The notes under the pieces were generated by a model. It did not search any database. It was not told the origin of the DNA and saw only the letters and a list, made by a program, of their open reading frames with translations. A DNA stretch of 64,000 nt from Tridacna crocea (taxonomy: Eukaryota; Mollusca; Bivalvia; Cardiida; Cardiidae), in assembly GCA_943736015.1 (NCBI GenBank), contig OX031070.1, forward strand, positions 40,416,173-40,480,172, read 5' to 3'. Positions within the stretch are counted from its first letter, which is position 1. Every line of letters starts with the position of its first letter. This document shows, piece after piece, positions 21,584 to 31,157 of this stretch. The position numbers and the translations under genes were made by a program.

Positions 21584-24500
21584 TTACTCATATTTGAATT
21601 TAAACAAGTCCAAGTCAGCAGCTTTTGTATTCCACCATTCTTCAAATCTCTGATTTTGTGCTACAGTAAACCAGTTCTTCCAGTCACCAATTTGTCCTGT
21701 GAAAAAAAAAAATTGATATTAACCCATTACCAAACAATCGCTACTTTTGACAACCCTGAGAAAGAAACATTTAGAAAACATTGTGGGGAAAAAGCAAAAA
21801 TGCTGGTATTAACCAGCATTTTCTCCTTTTCCCACAATGTTTTCTACTCTTCACAGAAATTGCCGGTGACCACCATTTTCTCTATTTGCCAAAGCGATTT
21901 TTACCCTTATCCACTCAAAACCTCATTTGAACATATCGCATGTTGCCTTGAAGTGCTTTCAACTCTTACCCAAATGATAGATCATTTTAGACTTGTCCTC
22001 ATTCAAAGCACTGGAGACAACAGAATATATCAGATATAAGTCAAACAAAATTGTACTGTAGGTCTGTTTGTCTTTGAAACAATATGTAAGCACATTGTGG
22101 GAAAAGGGGAAAATGCTGGTTACCAGCATTTTCTCTTTTGCCCACACTGTTCAAAAACACCTTTGACTTCTTCAAAAAGTCTTTATAGCCTGTGATTATT
22201 TTATAAAGAGTTATATATAATGTGAGGAGTGTGAAATTTTGTGGTCATGTAAAGAGAGAACCAACCTTTTCTCATGACATTAAACCCGTCTTTCATCATT
22301 TTGGACAGCATTTCTTTCATCTTCTCATCCATTGCTTGCATCTTTCCTTTTCTCATTTTGTTAAAGGAACAATTATCAACAATTTCGTATAGAGATTCAT
22401 CACTGATGTCTTTCTCCAAAAACTGACACACTTTCTTCATTTCACTGAAAGCATCCTGAAAAGAAGCAGAGCTGGAATAATCTTTACAGAGCAAAAACCC
22501 TGTTTAACCCATTACCACACAGCCCCTACTTTCGACGACCCTGAGGAAGAAGCCTTTCGAAAACATTGTGGGAAAAGGAGAAAATGCTGATAACCAGTAT
22601 TTTCTCCTTTTCCCACAATGCTTTCTACCCTTCACAAAACAAATTTCAAATTCAGTCACTTTTAATTTGTCGTCTGCAAATGCTTTTGATTTCGACAAGC
22701 TTAAAATATCGTCGTTTGGTAATGAGTTAAACTGGTTGATTTTTGAATGGTGCAGATCACGACTAGACTGCACAATGCAAATAGTCTGATCTTCATCTAC
22801 AGATACTCCCTGCTTCTATAGTAAGTGGTTTCAGTCATTTGATCTTAATCAAAAGATGATAAGCTGCTTTCCTTGGAATAAGAATTTTTCAGACGTCTTT
22901 CTAACTGAAAAGGTTCATTTCACTATTTGAGCTGGTGACCAAACTTTTAACTTGACATGACCCATCTTCAGACTCATCCAAGATACTATCAAGACAAACA
23001 CTCTGACCTGGTTATCAAGACAAACACTCTGACCTGGTTTCATGAATATCTGACTGAAAATGTGGCCTCTAGCGCATACACAAAATAAAAGTTGACGACA
23101 CATTTCAGACAAGAAAATTTTTAAAGATGTAAATTTTCCCTTTTTTGTTGCTACCACAACCATGCAGGTTTCATGGGTTAATTTAATTCTTTGAACAACT
23201 TTGGTAGAGCTTCACCCAAAGAATGTGCCAGCCATGTTTCAACATGATTGGCCCACTGGTTTAGGAGAAGAAGATGTTTAAAAGAATTGTGGACAGACAC
23301 ACAGATCGACACAGGACAATGATGACAATACTTCACCATAGCACTTCATGCTCAGGTGAACTAAAAAGCAGTGAAATCACAAAATCTGCCAACTTCACTA
23401 CAAATAGATTTTAATTCTTAATTGCTTGTACCTTTTTCAAATCTTCGTAGTAGACCACATGCACTGGAATGTCTGGATTACTTCGGATAAATTCTTGCCA
23501 TTCAAGGAGGTACTCTGCATAGGACCCATAGTCCACTGTAAAAAATTGGGAAAAGTGAGATTTTAACCTTATAACACCGACCACAACTTACCACATTCCA
23601 CAAAAAAGTTAAATTTAGAACTCAGGGCACAACATTACTGGTTATTTACATTGTTTAACCCTCTACTCCATAGATACTCATTTCTACGCATTGCTTGTAT
23701 GAGCTTTTTGAAAACATTGTGGCAAAAGGTGAAATTGCTCGTGACGAGCAATTTCACCTTTTGTCGCAATGTTTTCTATGCTATCAAAAGGTGTCATATA
23801 CACATAAGAAACGGCTTCATCCTTGCTGTTTATTTAGGGTCAAGTAGAGATACCATAGAAATGCCTTATGGGGTAAAGGGTTAAGCTGATCAAGTCCAGG
23901 CTGCACAAAACAAGCAGTCTGACTATATAGTTTAGCCCATTACCACACAATCCGTATTTTTGACGCCCCTGAAAAAGAAGCCTTTAGAAAACATTGTGGG
24001 AAAAGGAGAAAATGCTGGTAACCAGTATTTTCTCCTTATCCCACTGTGTTTTCTACCCTTCACAAAAGAAATTTCACATTTTTAGTCACTTTTATTTTGA
24101 CCTACTTTATACCATAGATGACCCAATTTAGAACTCATCACAAACTTATCAAAACAAACTTGATAGAAGTTCATAGGAGATGCTACACACCAAATATCAA
24201 AGCTACAGCCTTCTAGTTTCAGAGAAGACAAATTTCAAAGTTTCCCTTCTTTGTTCTTTTTTTCAAACTTGTGACCCCAGGGGCATCATATGAACACACT
24301 TGGTGGAAGTCTACTAGGAGAAGCTGCATATCAAATATAAATGCTCCACATCCTCTAGTTTCAGAGAAGAAGATCTTCAAAAATTTCACTATTTTTTCCT
24401 TTTGGTTGCCATGGCAACCAGAGTTATGGGTTGAATTTTAATCTCTCGATTAACAATGGTACAGCTTCAACCAAGGAACATCCCTGCTGATTGGCCAAGT

Positions 24501-27500
24501 GGTTTAGGAGGAGAAGATGTTTAAAGAAATTGTGGATAATGGACGACGCACAACGGACATTGGGCAATCACAAATGCTTACCTAAAGCACTTCAACCATG
24601 TCTCAAGTTTCAAAGCTGTCAGCGGTCTGGATTAAAATCTGTGTGTAAGTCAGGTAAATGAAGTGATTAGAAGCATGTAGGTACACCTGTTTACTCACAG
24701 GTCCCCACAATGTAACTAAAATTTTCTAAATCATGTAGAATACCATATAAACAAACAGAACTGTAAAAATAGAATACATCGCTTACCTTCTCCGCGAAGA
24801 AACATTTCAAAATAGTTTTCAAATTTCCCACTGTACTGGTAGCCATTTATTCCTTTAGTATGATTATAGAATGATACTACAACGTCTTTAGGGTTGCGAC
24901 ACACCAACACAAACTTGATCTTCTTTAACATACAATCCTGTTAAGAATGAATGAACAAGAATCTTGGAAAAAGATTTATTAACTCATTACCAAATGACAA
25001 AATTTTAAGTTTGTCCAAATGGAAAGCATTTGCAGACAACAAAATAAAAGTGACTGAAATTTTGCAATTAATGTTTTTTGAAGGGTAGAAAACATGGTGG
25101 AAAAGGGATGTTTTCTAAAGGCTTAAATTCTTTCTCAGGGTTGTCAAAAGTAGGGATTGCGTGGTAATGGGATGATTAAATAATTACTAAGTTATTTATC
25201 ACTTTATTCATTAATAAATTAATAACATATGTCGGCCTTTTACTATGAACAAATTAAAAATAGAAATCAATTATTAATCAACTCTTTAACCGATGAAAAA
25301 AATTTGACCTGTCGAAAAACTAAGTGATGGTATTTACAGACAAGAAATTAAAATTAGCACAACTTAATATAACAGTTTTTTTTCAGTAATGGTAATGGTA
25401 GAGAGACATTGTAGAGAAGATGAAAAAAATTACCGGTTACCACCTTTCAAAGACAAATGCCATTTGTATAAAGGATATCAAGATTTACATTTATTGCAAA
25501 AACAATTCTATTAACCCTTTACCCCCCAATCCTGAGTTTTAACACCCTCGAAAAAGAAGCCTTTAGAAAACATTGTGGGAAAAGAAGAAAATGCTGGTAA
25601 CCAGCATTTTCTCCTTTTCCCACAATGTTTTCTATCCTATCAAAGGCAAATTTCATTATTTGAAGCATGTTTATATTGTTGTGTGCAAATGCTTTGAGTT
25701 TGCACAAGTCTAAGATTTTGTCGCGTGGTAGAGAGTTAAGGCAAGGCTCTGTGAAAAGCAGGCTTAATGCATTTCCAAAAAGTATCAACCCAGGTCAGCT
25801 TGCCCACTAAACACAGGCTGATCTGGACCAAATCTTTTAGCTTTTGGTCAATTTTCTGCATGTGAAGGACCAGTTTACCCATGACTGAGTAGGCTGTTAT
25901 ACAAAACAGATTTTTAAAATGATTGTGACAATTTCTTTGGTATCAGGCATCATAGATATGTGTCAAGCCTCCTTCTACCAAGCATTACCTATTTCTTTTT
26001 CTGTTAGATAAAAAGCATCTTCGCGAGCCAAGGTTACAATCACTATGTGGATCTTACCTAGGCGGATTGAGCCCGATTTCGAGATTCCCACATTATGTCC
26101 CCTATTGGATGCTGGTTATTATCCCCCTTCACATCATATTTCTGATACCCAATGAAATATCGTTACTGCTTACGAATACAATAATTCAACATGAAGCAAT
26201 AACCACAATTGTATTTTGATGTTCCATCATCCGGTGCTGGAATACGGCTTGAAACCTCCGACAATTGATTGGTCACACAGTAGCTTTCTGTCAATATTGT
26301 TTGTCTATGCTTATTCGGTAATAAATCATTACAGATCCTGCACACAACCACGGAGAAATGTCGAAATCAAGCTCAATCTGCCAAGGGTAAGGTAGCGTAG
26401 TGGATCATCACCCTTGGCTTGTGAAGATGGATAAAAAGTCAAACATTACCTTTGGTAAATATTTCACTTTGAGGTGAGAATTCAGGAGACGTGGAGATTT
26501 CAGTTTCTCTGTTGCGCCAGGTGGCAGAGCTTCAATAAGTCCAAAGGTACTCTTTGCACCCTCGGTGGTTTTCTGTATGATCAACGACAGCATTTCCCAC
26601 ATCCAGTTTGTACCTGTAGAATGGAACCATTACCTTAACTCTTTATAAGACAACAAAATTTAAGACTTGTTTGAAATGAAAGTACTTGCCAACAGCACAG
26701 GAGATGTGGCTTAAGTACTAGACATGTCCCTGAAAGGCTAGGAACCTGCATTTTCTCCACTTCCAGCATGTTTTTTTTACCTTTCTCAAACAAATCACAT
26801 TATTTCAGCCACATATAGACCTAGATCAATACATACTACATGTACTTGCAAATGTTTTCAAAATGGACAAATAGATCTAGATCTTGAGCGACTGCACCTC
26901 AATACCTAAGCATGATAATTTTCCATTCATAAATAAAACCACCTACTGAACAGGTTCATTTTTTCAAATGGATGAAGCTGCATGATATTTTCTATGACGC
27001 TAAGCAAAAAATGAAATTAGAAAGTTATTTGCTGATTTCTTTTACAGTCTAGATCTAGTCTACTCCGTTAATTTTTTTTTTCTTGATCGGACCGTTGGCC
27101 CTAAATACCGTGAACCAACAAACCGCAAGCCTTCTATAAAAATATGAATTTCCATGGACAGTGAACACCAGAAACCAAGCCAAAGGTCTACTGGTGAATA
27201 AGCAGTTAGTACTTTGAAAGTTATTAGAGTGTGGCTGTCGCAGCGAAATGACAGTTCACACTGTTGGCGTTCGAGGCAAAATTCAATTCAAGCATTTGAT
27301 TAAGTCCCTGCAGTAGGCCTATCGTTTTTTTTTTTTAATTATTTTTAACCCTTTCCCAAACGATAAATTTTGGACCTTTCCAAACCGAAAAAGTTTGCAG
27401 ACGGCAGTTTTAGATTTGGCGAAAATGGCAGAAAGTTCTCAAAAAGGGTAGAAAACACTGTGGGAAAAGGAGAAATTGCTCGTTACGAGCAATTTCTCCT

Positions 27501-28017
27501 TTTCCCACAGTGTTTTCAAAAGACTTTTACTGCAGACACGTAAAAAACAGGGCTTGTTTGGTAAAGGGTTAAACATTTGACGTAAGGAGGGATTTCTTGT
27601 AACTCGATGTGTCTCGTTACGAGCAATTTCTCCTTTTCCCACAGTGTTTTCAAAAGACTTTTACTGCAGACACGTAAAAAACAGGGCTTGTTTGGTAAAG
27701 GGTTAAACATTTGACGTAAGGAGGGATTTCTTGTAACTCGATGTGTCTCATTCAATATCTAGAACCCGCTTTCAACCAAACCAAATTAAAAATGTTGATC
27801 AACCAACTAATAAATCAAATGGCTCACCTGTTTTAGGATACGATGCCAGAAATACGTCGTCTTCCCTGCAAGGAATGTCTGCAATTGCTTTGAATTGTTC
27901 CCGCCTTCCTTCTTCCGGAAGCTGGAAGACTGGCTGTATATATCCAGTCTCGTCTACAACGTCATAGATAATTGTGTCCCCGTCTGGCACATCATGAAAT
28001 ACTCTTCGTGACATCAT
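21584..28017 (-). CDS. Cytosolic sulfotransferase (SULT family), complete, 6 coding exons, 303 aa
   Basis: Exons: 28017-27828, 26613-26450, 24937-24787, 23535-23432, 22455-22266 and 21696-21584; all introns GT-AG and all phases agree (912 nt, 303 aa plus stop). It transfers sulfonate from PAPS to a hydroxyl or amine acceptor. Visible motifs: 5'-phosphosulfate loop YPKTGTNW (residues 60-67), catalytic His110 in PRLLNSHLKVKYLP, 3'-phosphate motif RNPKDVVVSFYNH (132-144), and C-terminal RKGQIGDWKNW (265-275), which closes on PAPS. Length is normal (usual 285-305 aa). Two Met codons open the frame (28017 and 28014); a possible acceptor just upstream suggests a 5'-UTR exon further out. A lysine/methionine-rich stretch (about residues 235-262) is unusually charged. 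The acceptor substrate cannot be told from sequence. The last exon is hemmed in by two inverted MITEs, one starting 6 nt after the stop codon. Confidence 0.96.
21719..21970 (+). mobile_element. Family A MITE, composite, in the last sulfotransferase intron
   Basis: Left TTAA 21719-21722; core GCTGGTATTAACCAGC; a second partial right arm follows (GCCGGTGACCACC). Its end lies 22 nt from the acceptor of the last exon. Confidence 0.85.
21960..22215 (-). mobile_element. Family A MITE, end-decayed
   Basis: Core GCTGGTTACCAGC with GTGGGAAAAGGGGAAAA arm; right end AAAGAGTTATA. Same intron as the previous copy. Confidence 0.8.
22504..22730 (+). mobile_element. Family A hairpin MITE
   Basis: TTAA ends; core GCTGATAACCAGT (one-sided changes); 49 bp upstream (gene sense) of sulfotransferase exon 22455-22266. 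Confidence 0.9.
22742..22805. mobile_element. Family D hairpin relic
   Basis: GCAGATCACGACTAGACTGC and ATAGTCTGATCTTCATCTAC are imperfect mirror images. Confidence 0.5.
22905..23362 (+). repeat. Bivalve-type dispersed repeat
   Basis: Ends CACTTCATGCTCAGGTGAAC TAAAAAG; includes a 26-bp unit (ATCAAGACAAACACTCTGAC CTGGTT) repeated twice at 22988-23039. In a sulfotransferase intron. Confidence 0.7.
23655..23884 (-). mobile_element. Family B hairpin MITE
   Basis: TTAA ends; core GCTCGTGACGAGC, perfectly symmetric; in a sulfotransferase intron. Confidence 0.93.
23932..24103 (+). mobile_element. Family A MITE, 3' truncated
   Basis: TAGCCCATTACCACACAATC to TTTAGTCACTTTTATTTTG, where a dispersed repeat takes over. 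Confidence 0.8.
24104..24600 (+). repeat. Bivalve-type dispersed repeat
   Basis: Two related blocks (TTTCAGAGAAGA and TTGCCATGGCAACCAGAG) and a terminal ACGACGCACAACGGACATTG; same family as 12776 and 39640. Confidence 0.7.
24979..25179 (-). mobile_element. Family A MITE lacking the hairpin core
   Basis: Left TTAA 24979-24982, right TTAA 25176-25179; GAAAACATGGTGGAAAAGGG joins directly to ATGTTTTCTAAAGG. Confidence 0.85.
25270..25490 (-). mobile_element. Family A MITE relic
   Basis: CTCTTTAACCGATGAAAAAA... GTAGAGAAGATGAAAAAA..ACCGGTTACC: strongly decayed. Confidence 0.5.
25511..25738 (+). mobile_element. Family A hairpin MITE
   Basis: TTAA ends; near-perfect core; in a sulfotransferase intron. 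A family E repeat follows at about 25752-25890. Confidence 0.92.
26015..26429. mobile_element. hAT-like fold-back element, copy 2, with 8-bp duplication
   Basis: ~75-bp terminal inverted repeats (GCATCTTCGCGAGCCAAGG ... CCTTGGCTTGTGAAGATG), flanked by GATAAAAA at 26007-26014 and 26430-26437. Eight-base duplications are the hAT signature. The copy ends 12 nt inside the intron from the donor of sulfotransferase exon 26613-26450. Confidence 0.9.
26636..26800 (-). mobile_element. Family A MITE relic
   Basis: TTAACTCTTTATAAGACAAC start; AACCTGCATTTTCTCCACTT; no intact right end. Confidence 0.55.
27345..27572 (-). mobile_element. Family C hairpin MITE
   Basis: TTAA ends; core GCTCGTTACGAGC, perfect arms; in the first coding intron of the sulfotransferase. 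Confidence 0.93.
27479..27746. repeat. Tandem duplication of 134 bp (half a MITE plus flank)
   Basis: 27479-27612 and 27613-27746 are identical by eye. The unit starts at the MITE hairpin centre (CTCGTTACGAGC) and ends in the flank (ACTCGATGTGT). Confidence 0.92.
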
Positions 28018-28403
28018 TCGATAGTTTGAATCTACATATAGATAATGATAAAATAGGCAAAAATAGTTTCAAAACAAAGTATATAACTCGCAACAAGCCC
28101 GTGTATGAAGGACCCACGGCAGGGTAGCCAGAAAAAGTATTTACGTGTGTTAAGGCCCTCCATTGCAATTCATGAACAGACACAAACAATCGAACTATTC
28201 ATGATCAGTTACGCAGCCGCGAGTGAAAATAATACCGATGGTGTTCACGAGATGAAATAAATTTCGATCTTTCACCGAAAAAAACAAATATTCTATTAAT
28301 TTCATTTCATGCTTTTAACCCTTTCTGGGAGGACCTTTATCAAAATCCAGTACAGCTCTTTTCCGTTATTCCCCGTGGCGTACCCCTCCCGCATAGCAAC
28401 GCA

Positions 28404-28482
28404 TTAAATTTCATCCAACACATAAACTCCCTTATGGGCCCCACAGATTATGACGCAGCGTCAGCAATCCAGGTGGTCATAA
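28404..28482 (-). mobile_element. Partial copy of the fold-back element at 33734
   Basis: AATTTCATCCAACACATAAA CTCCCTTATGGG and GACGCAGCGTCAGCAATCC match the reverse complement of 33734-33771 and 33940-33966. Confidence 0.75.
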
Positions 28483-28684
28483 CGAGGCAATAGCGACCAG
28501 GGAACGGACATATTTCATAGACAATGATTACTAGTTCTGATTATATGTGATTTGAAAATAATTCATATTTCATAGCAAAAAATACTAAGGAGTACTTTGA
28601 GGAATAGAATAGGAAGCGGTGAGTCCATTTAAATAATAGTAAAAAAAAAATACTTTAAATATCGTAAGAATATTATTATTTACA

Positions 28685-30066
28685 ACGGAATGAATTGCAT
28701 TTTGAATGCACTTACAAACGATGGAATTACATCGCCCAAACAAAAGTTGTTCCTATAACAAAAGATGAAATTATGTCGCTCAAGTGCTAATGCAAAGTTG
28801 ACATTTACCATATATCTAGATCTATTGACGATGGATGTACGTCGTCCTGGCAAAAGTTACTTCTATATCATAGATTAATTAAGGTCCGATTTACGTCTTC
28901 ACAGCTAAAAACTGCTTCCGGATTTACATCAAAGATTTATCAACGCTAACAATTCCACACAGTTAAAACAAGTTACTTCAATATCAAGAATTCATTAAGG
29001 ATGGATTTACGTCGTTAAAGCAACAGTTAATTCCATATCAAAGATTAACTAATGATGATATTTCCAACTTTCTGGCAAAAATTTGTTTTATATCAAATGG
29101 TTGAAAACAAAGAATTCACGTCGTTTGGCAAAAGTTGTCTTAATGCACGGTTCGTGGCTAAGAATGATCAATCTTGAACAGATTCACGCCGTTCTAGCAT
29201 TTACGATTACTTCACAAAGTTCAACCAAAGGTTCATGTATCATGAGACTTATATAAGATGGATTTACATCCTTGTAGACAATTTTTATGTACAACAGATT
29301 ATCAAGGATAGATTTACAATTCCTAAGCCAGAGATGTTCCATGTCAAAGTTCTTTTTACGATGGATTTACATCGTTCAAGCCAGTACAAGTATCTTTTCA
29401 CAGCAAAGTTCAATTTAGGATGGATTTACGATGTTCAATCAAACGCTTTCCATATCAGAGATGTATTAATTGAAGGTGGATTTACACCGTTCAAGCCAAA
29501 GTTGTTTCTATAACCAAGTCCTATTGACGATGGACTTACATTGTTCAAGCAAAATTGCTTCTATATCAAAGTTCTATGAAGGATGGATTTACATCGTTCA
29601 AAAAAAAAAAAAAAAAAATGTTTCAAAATCAAACTTCTTCTAACGATGGATTTACATCGTATAAGCATAAATTGCTTCTATATCAAAGTTCTATGAAGGA
29701 TTGATTTACGTCGTTCAAAAAAAAAAAAAAAATTGTTTCAAAATCGAAGTTCTTCTAACGATGGATTTACATCGTATAAGCAAAAACTGCTTCAATATCA
29801 TAGTTCTATTAACGATGCGTTTAAATCGTGCAAGCAGAAGTACTTCCTATATCAGAGGTCTATGAACGATGAACTTACATCATTCAACCAAAAATATTTC
29901 GTATATCAAAGGTCTATTAACGATGAACTTACATCGTACTTTTGAGCGAAATTCCAGTCATATAATTGAAGTTACCTTAAGGATCCAATTACGTCGTTTA
30001 AGCAAAATTCGCTTCTACAGCAGTGCTTTGATTGACGATGGATTTACATCGTTCAAAAAGCACTAC
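28685..30066. repeat. Tandem array, ~55-bp units, about 24 copies
   Basis: Consensus AACGATGGATTTACATCGTT (itself a hairpin) plus CAAGCAAAAGTTGCTTCTATATC-like linker. Spacing between successive GGATTTAC motifs at the right end is 52-63 bp. Left units are diverged, right units regular; two A-runs are inserted in the linker (29601, 29719). The 54-bp units read as an 18-residue peptide repeat in one frame, which I regard as incidental. Confidence 0.92.
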
Positions 30067-30701
30067 AATAAAAAGATACCCCTCAGGTGCACAATGTATG
30101 TGTACATGGATACCACAGTTTCACTGAATTATATGGCACCTATATATGACGGGTTAAGTAAGTACACACACAAAAAAAAAAGCAGGAAGATATGAATAGT
30201 GAATAACTCGATCTACAGAAAATAGTTGAAAGCCGTAGGTAAGTTAATTTGTCACTTCACGGTAAATGTTGTCTAAGGTTTCTCATTTGGAGAAATCTAT
30301 ATGCCAAAGTGCGAACTCTACATTTCTAGAAAAACTTGACAGCCATATCGTAACAGCCGAAGAATCCGTAATCTTGCAAGGAATACACATGCATACTGCA
30401 AGACAACAAGAGGTGATTGACCGGCAATTAATTATCGGTATATCTCCGTTCAATTCAAATCTGTTAGAAAATAGCACGAATGGATAACTCAGCGGTCAGT
30501 TCAGTCCACGAGAACAAGGCTCGGAATGTGTCAAAATCACAACAGACATTAAACTATCCTATAATTAGCATAAAGGAAGATATCTTATCTGTGAAAGTAT
30601 CACAGACAATACCTGGAAAATGCAGGATAGAGCGACCACAGGAAATTAATGACCTTTCTTGCACGGTCATGACCTTAGCAGTGATTCTGACCATGGAGAT
30701 A

Positions 30702-31152
30702 CACGGCGGGGAATCACGTGACACAACAACAACAACAATGACCGTTATTTGAAAAAATTCCCCGACTTCAGGTAAGAAAATCTTCAATAATTCCGTTAAT
30801 ACATGACCGATTGGAATTTGGTTTGAAGCAGAGAAGGTGGAAGGACTCCAGGGATTTGCTTGATGTGTTAGATTTTTTAAACAACACCTGATAAAAAAGT
30901 TATTTACGAGCAAACAAATTTTTTACCCTGGATAATTTGTTTGCTCGTCAATAACTTTTTTATCAGGTGTTGTTTAAAAAATCTAACACATCAAGCAAAT
31001 CCCCGGAGTCCTTCCGCCTTCTCTGCTTCAAACCAAATTCCAATCGGTCACGTATTAACGGAATTATTGAAGACTTTCTTACCTGAAGCTGGGGAATTTT
31101 TTCAAATAACGGTCATTGTTGTTGTTGTTGTGTCACGTGATTCCCCGCCGTG
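30702..31152. mobile_element. 451-bp snap-back element with AGATA target duplication
   Basis: Arms 30702-30920 and 30934-31152 are each 219 bp and almost identical after inversion; the spacer is 13 nt. Flanked by AGATA (30697-30701; 31153-31157). The terminus is CACGGCGGGGAATCACGTGA; a (CAA)n/(TTG)n run lies in each arm. Confidence 0.95.
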
Positions 31153-31157
31153 AGATA

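Noticed and set aside
29733-29945. ORF with a repeated 18-residue peptide (SINDELTSFNQKYF type)
   Set aside because: It is the ~54-bp satellite read in one frame; neighbouring units shift frame, so it is not a repeat protein.
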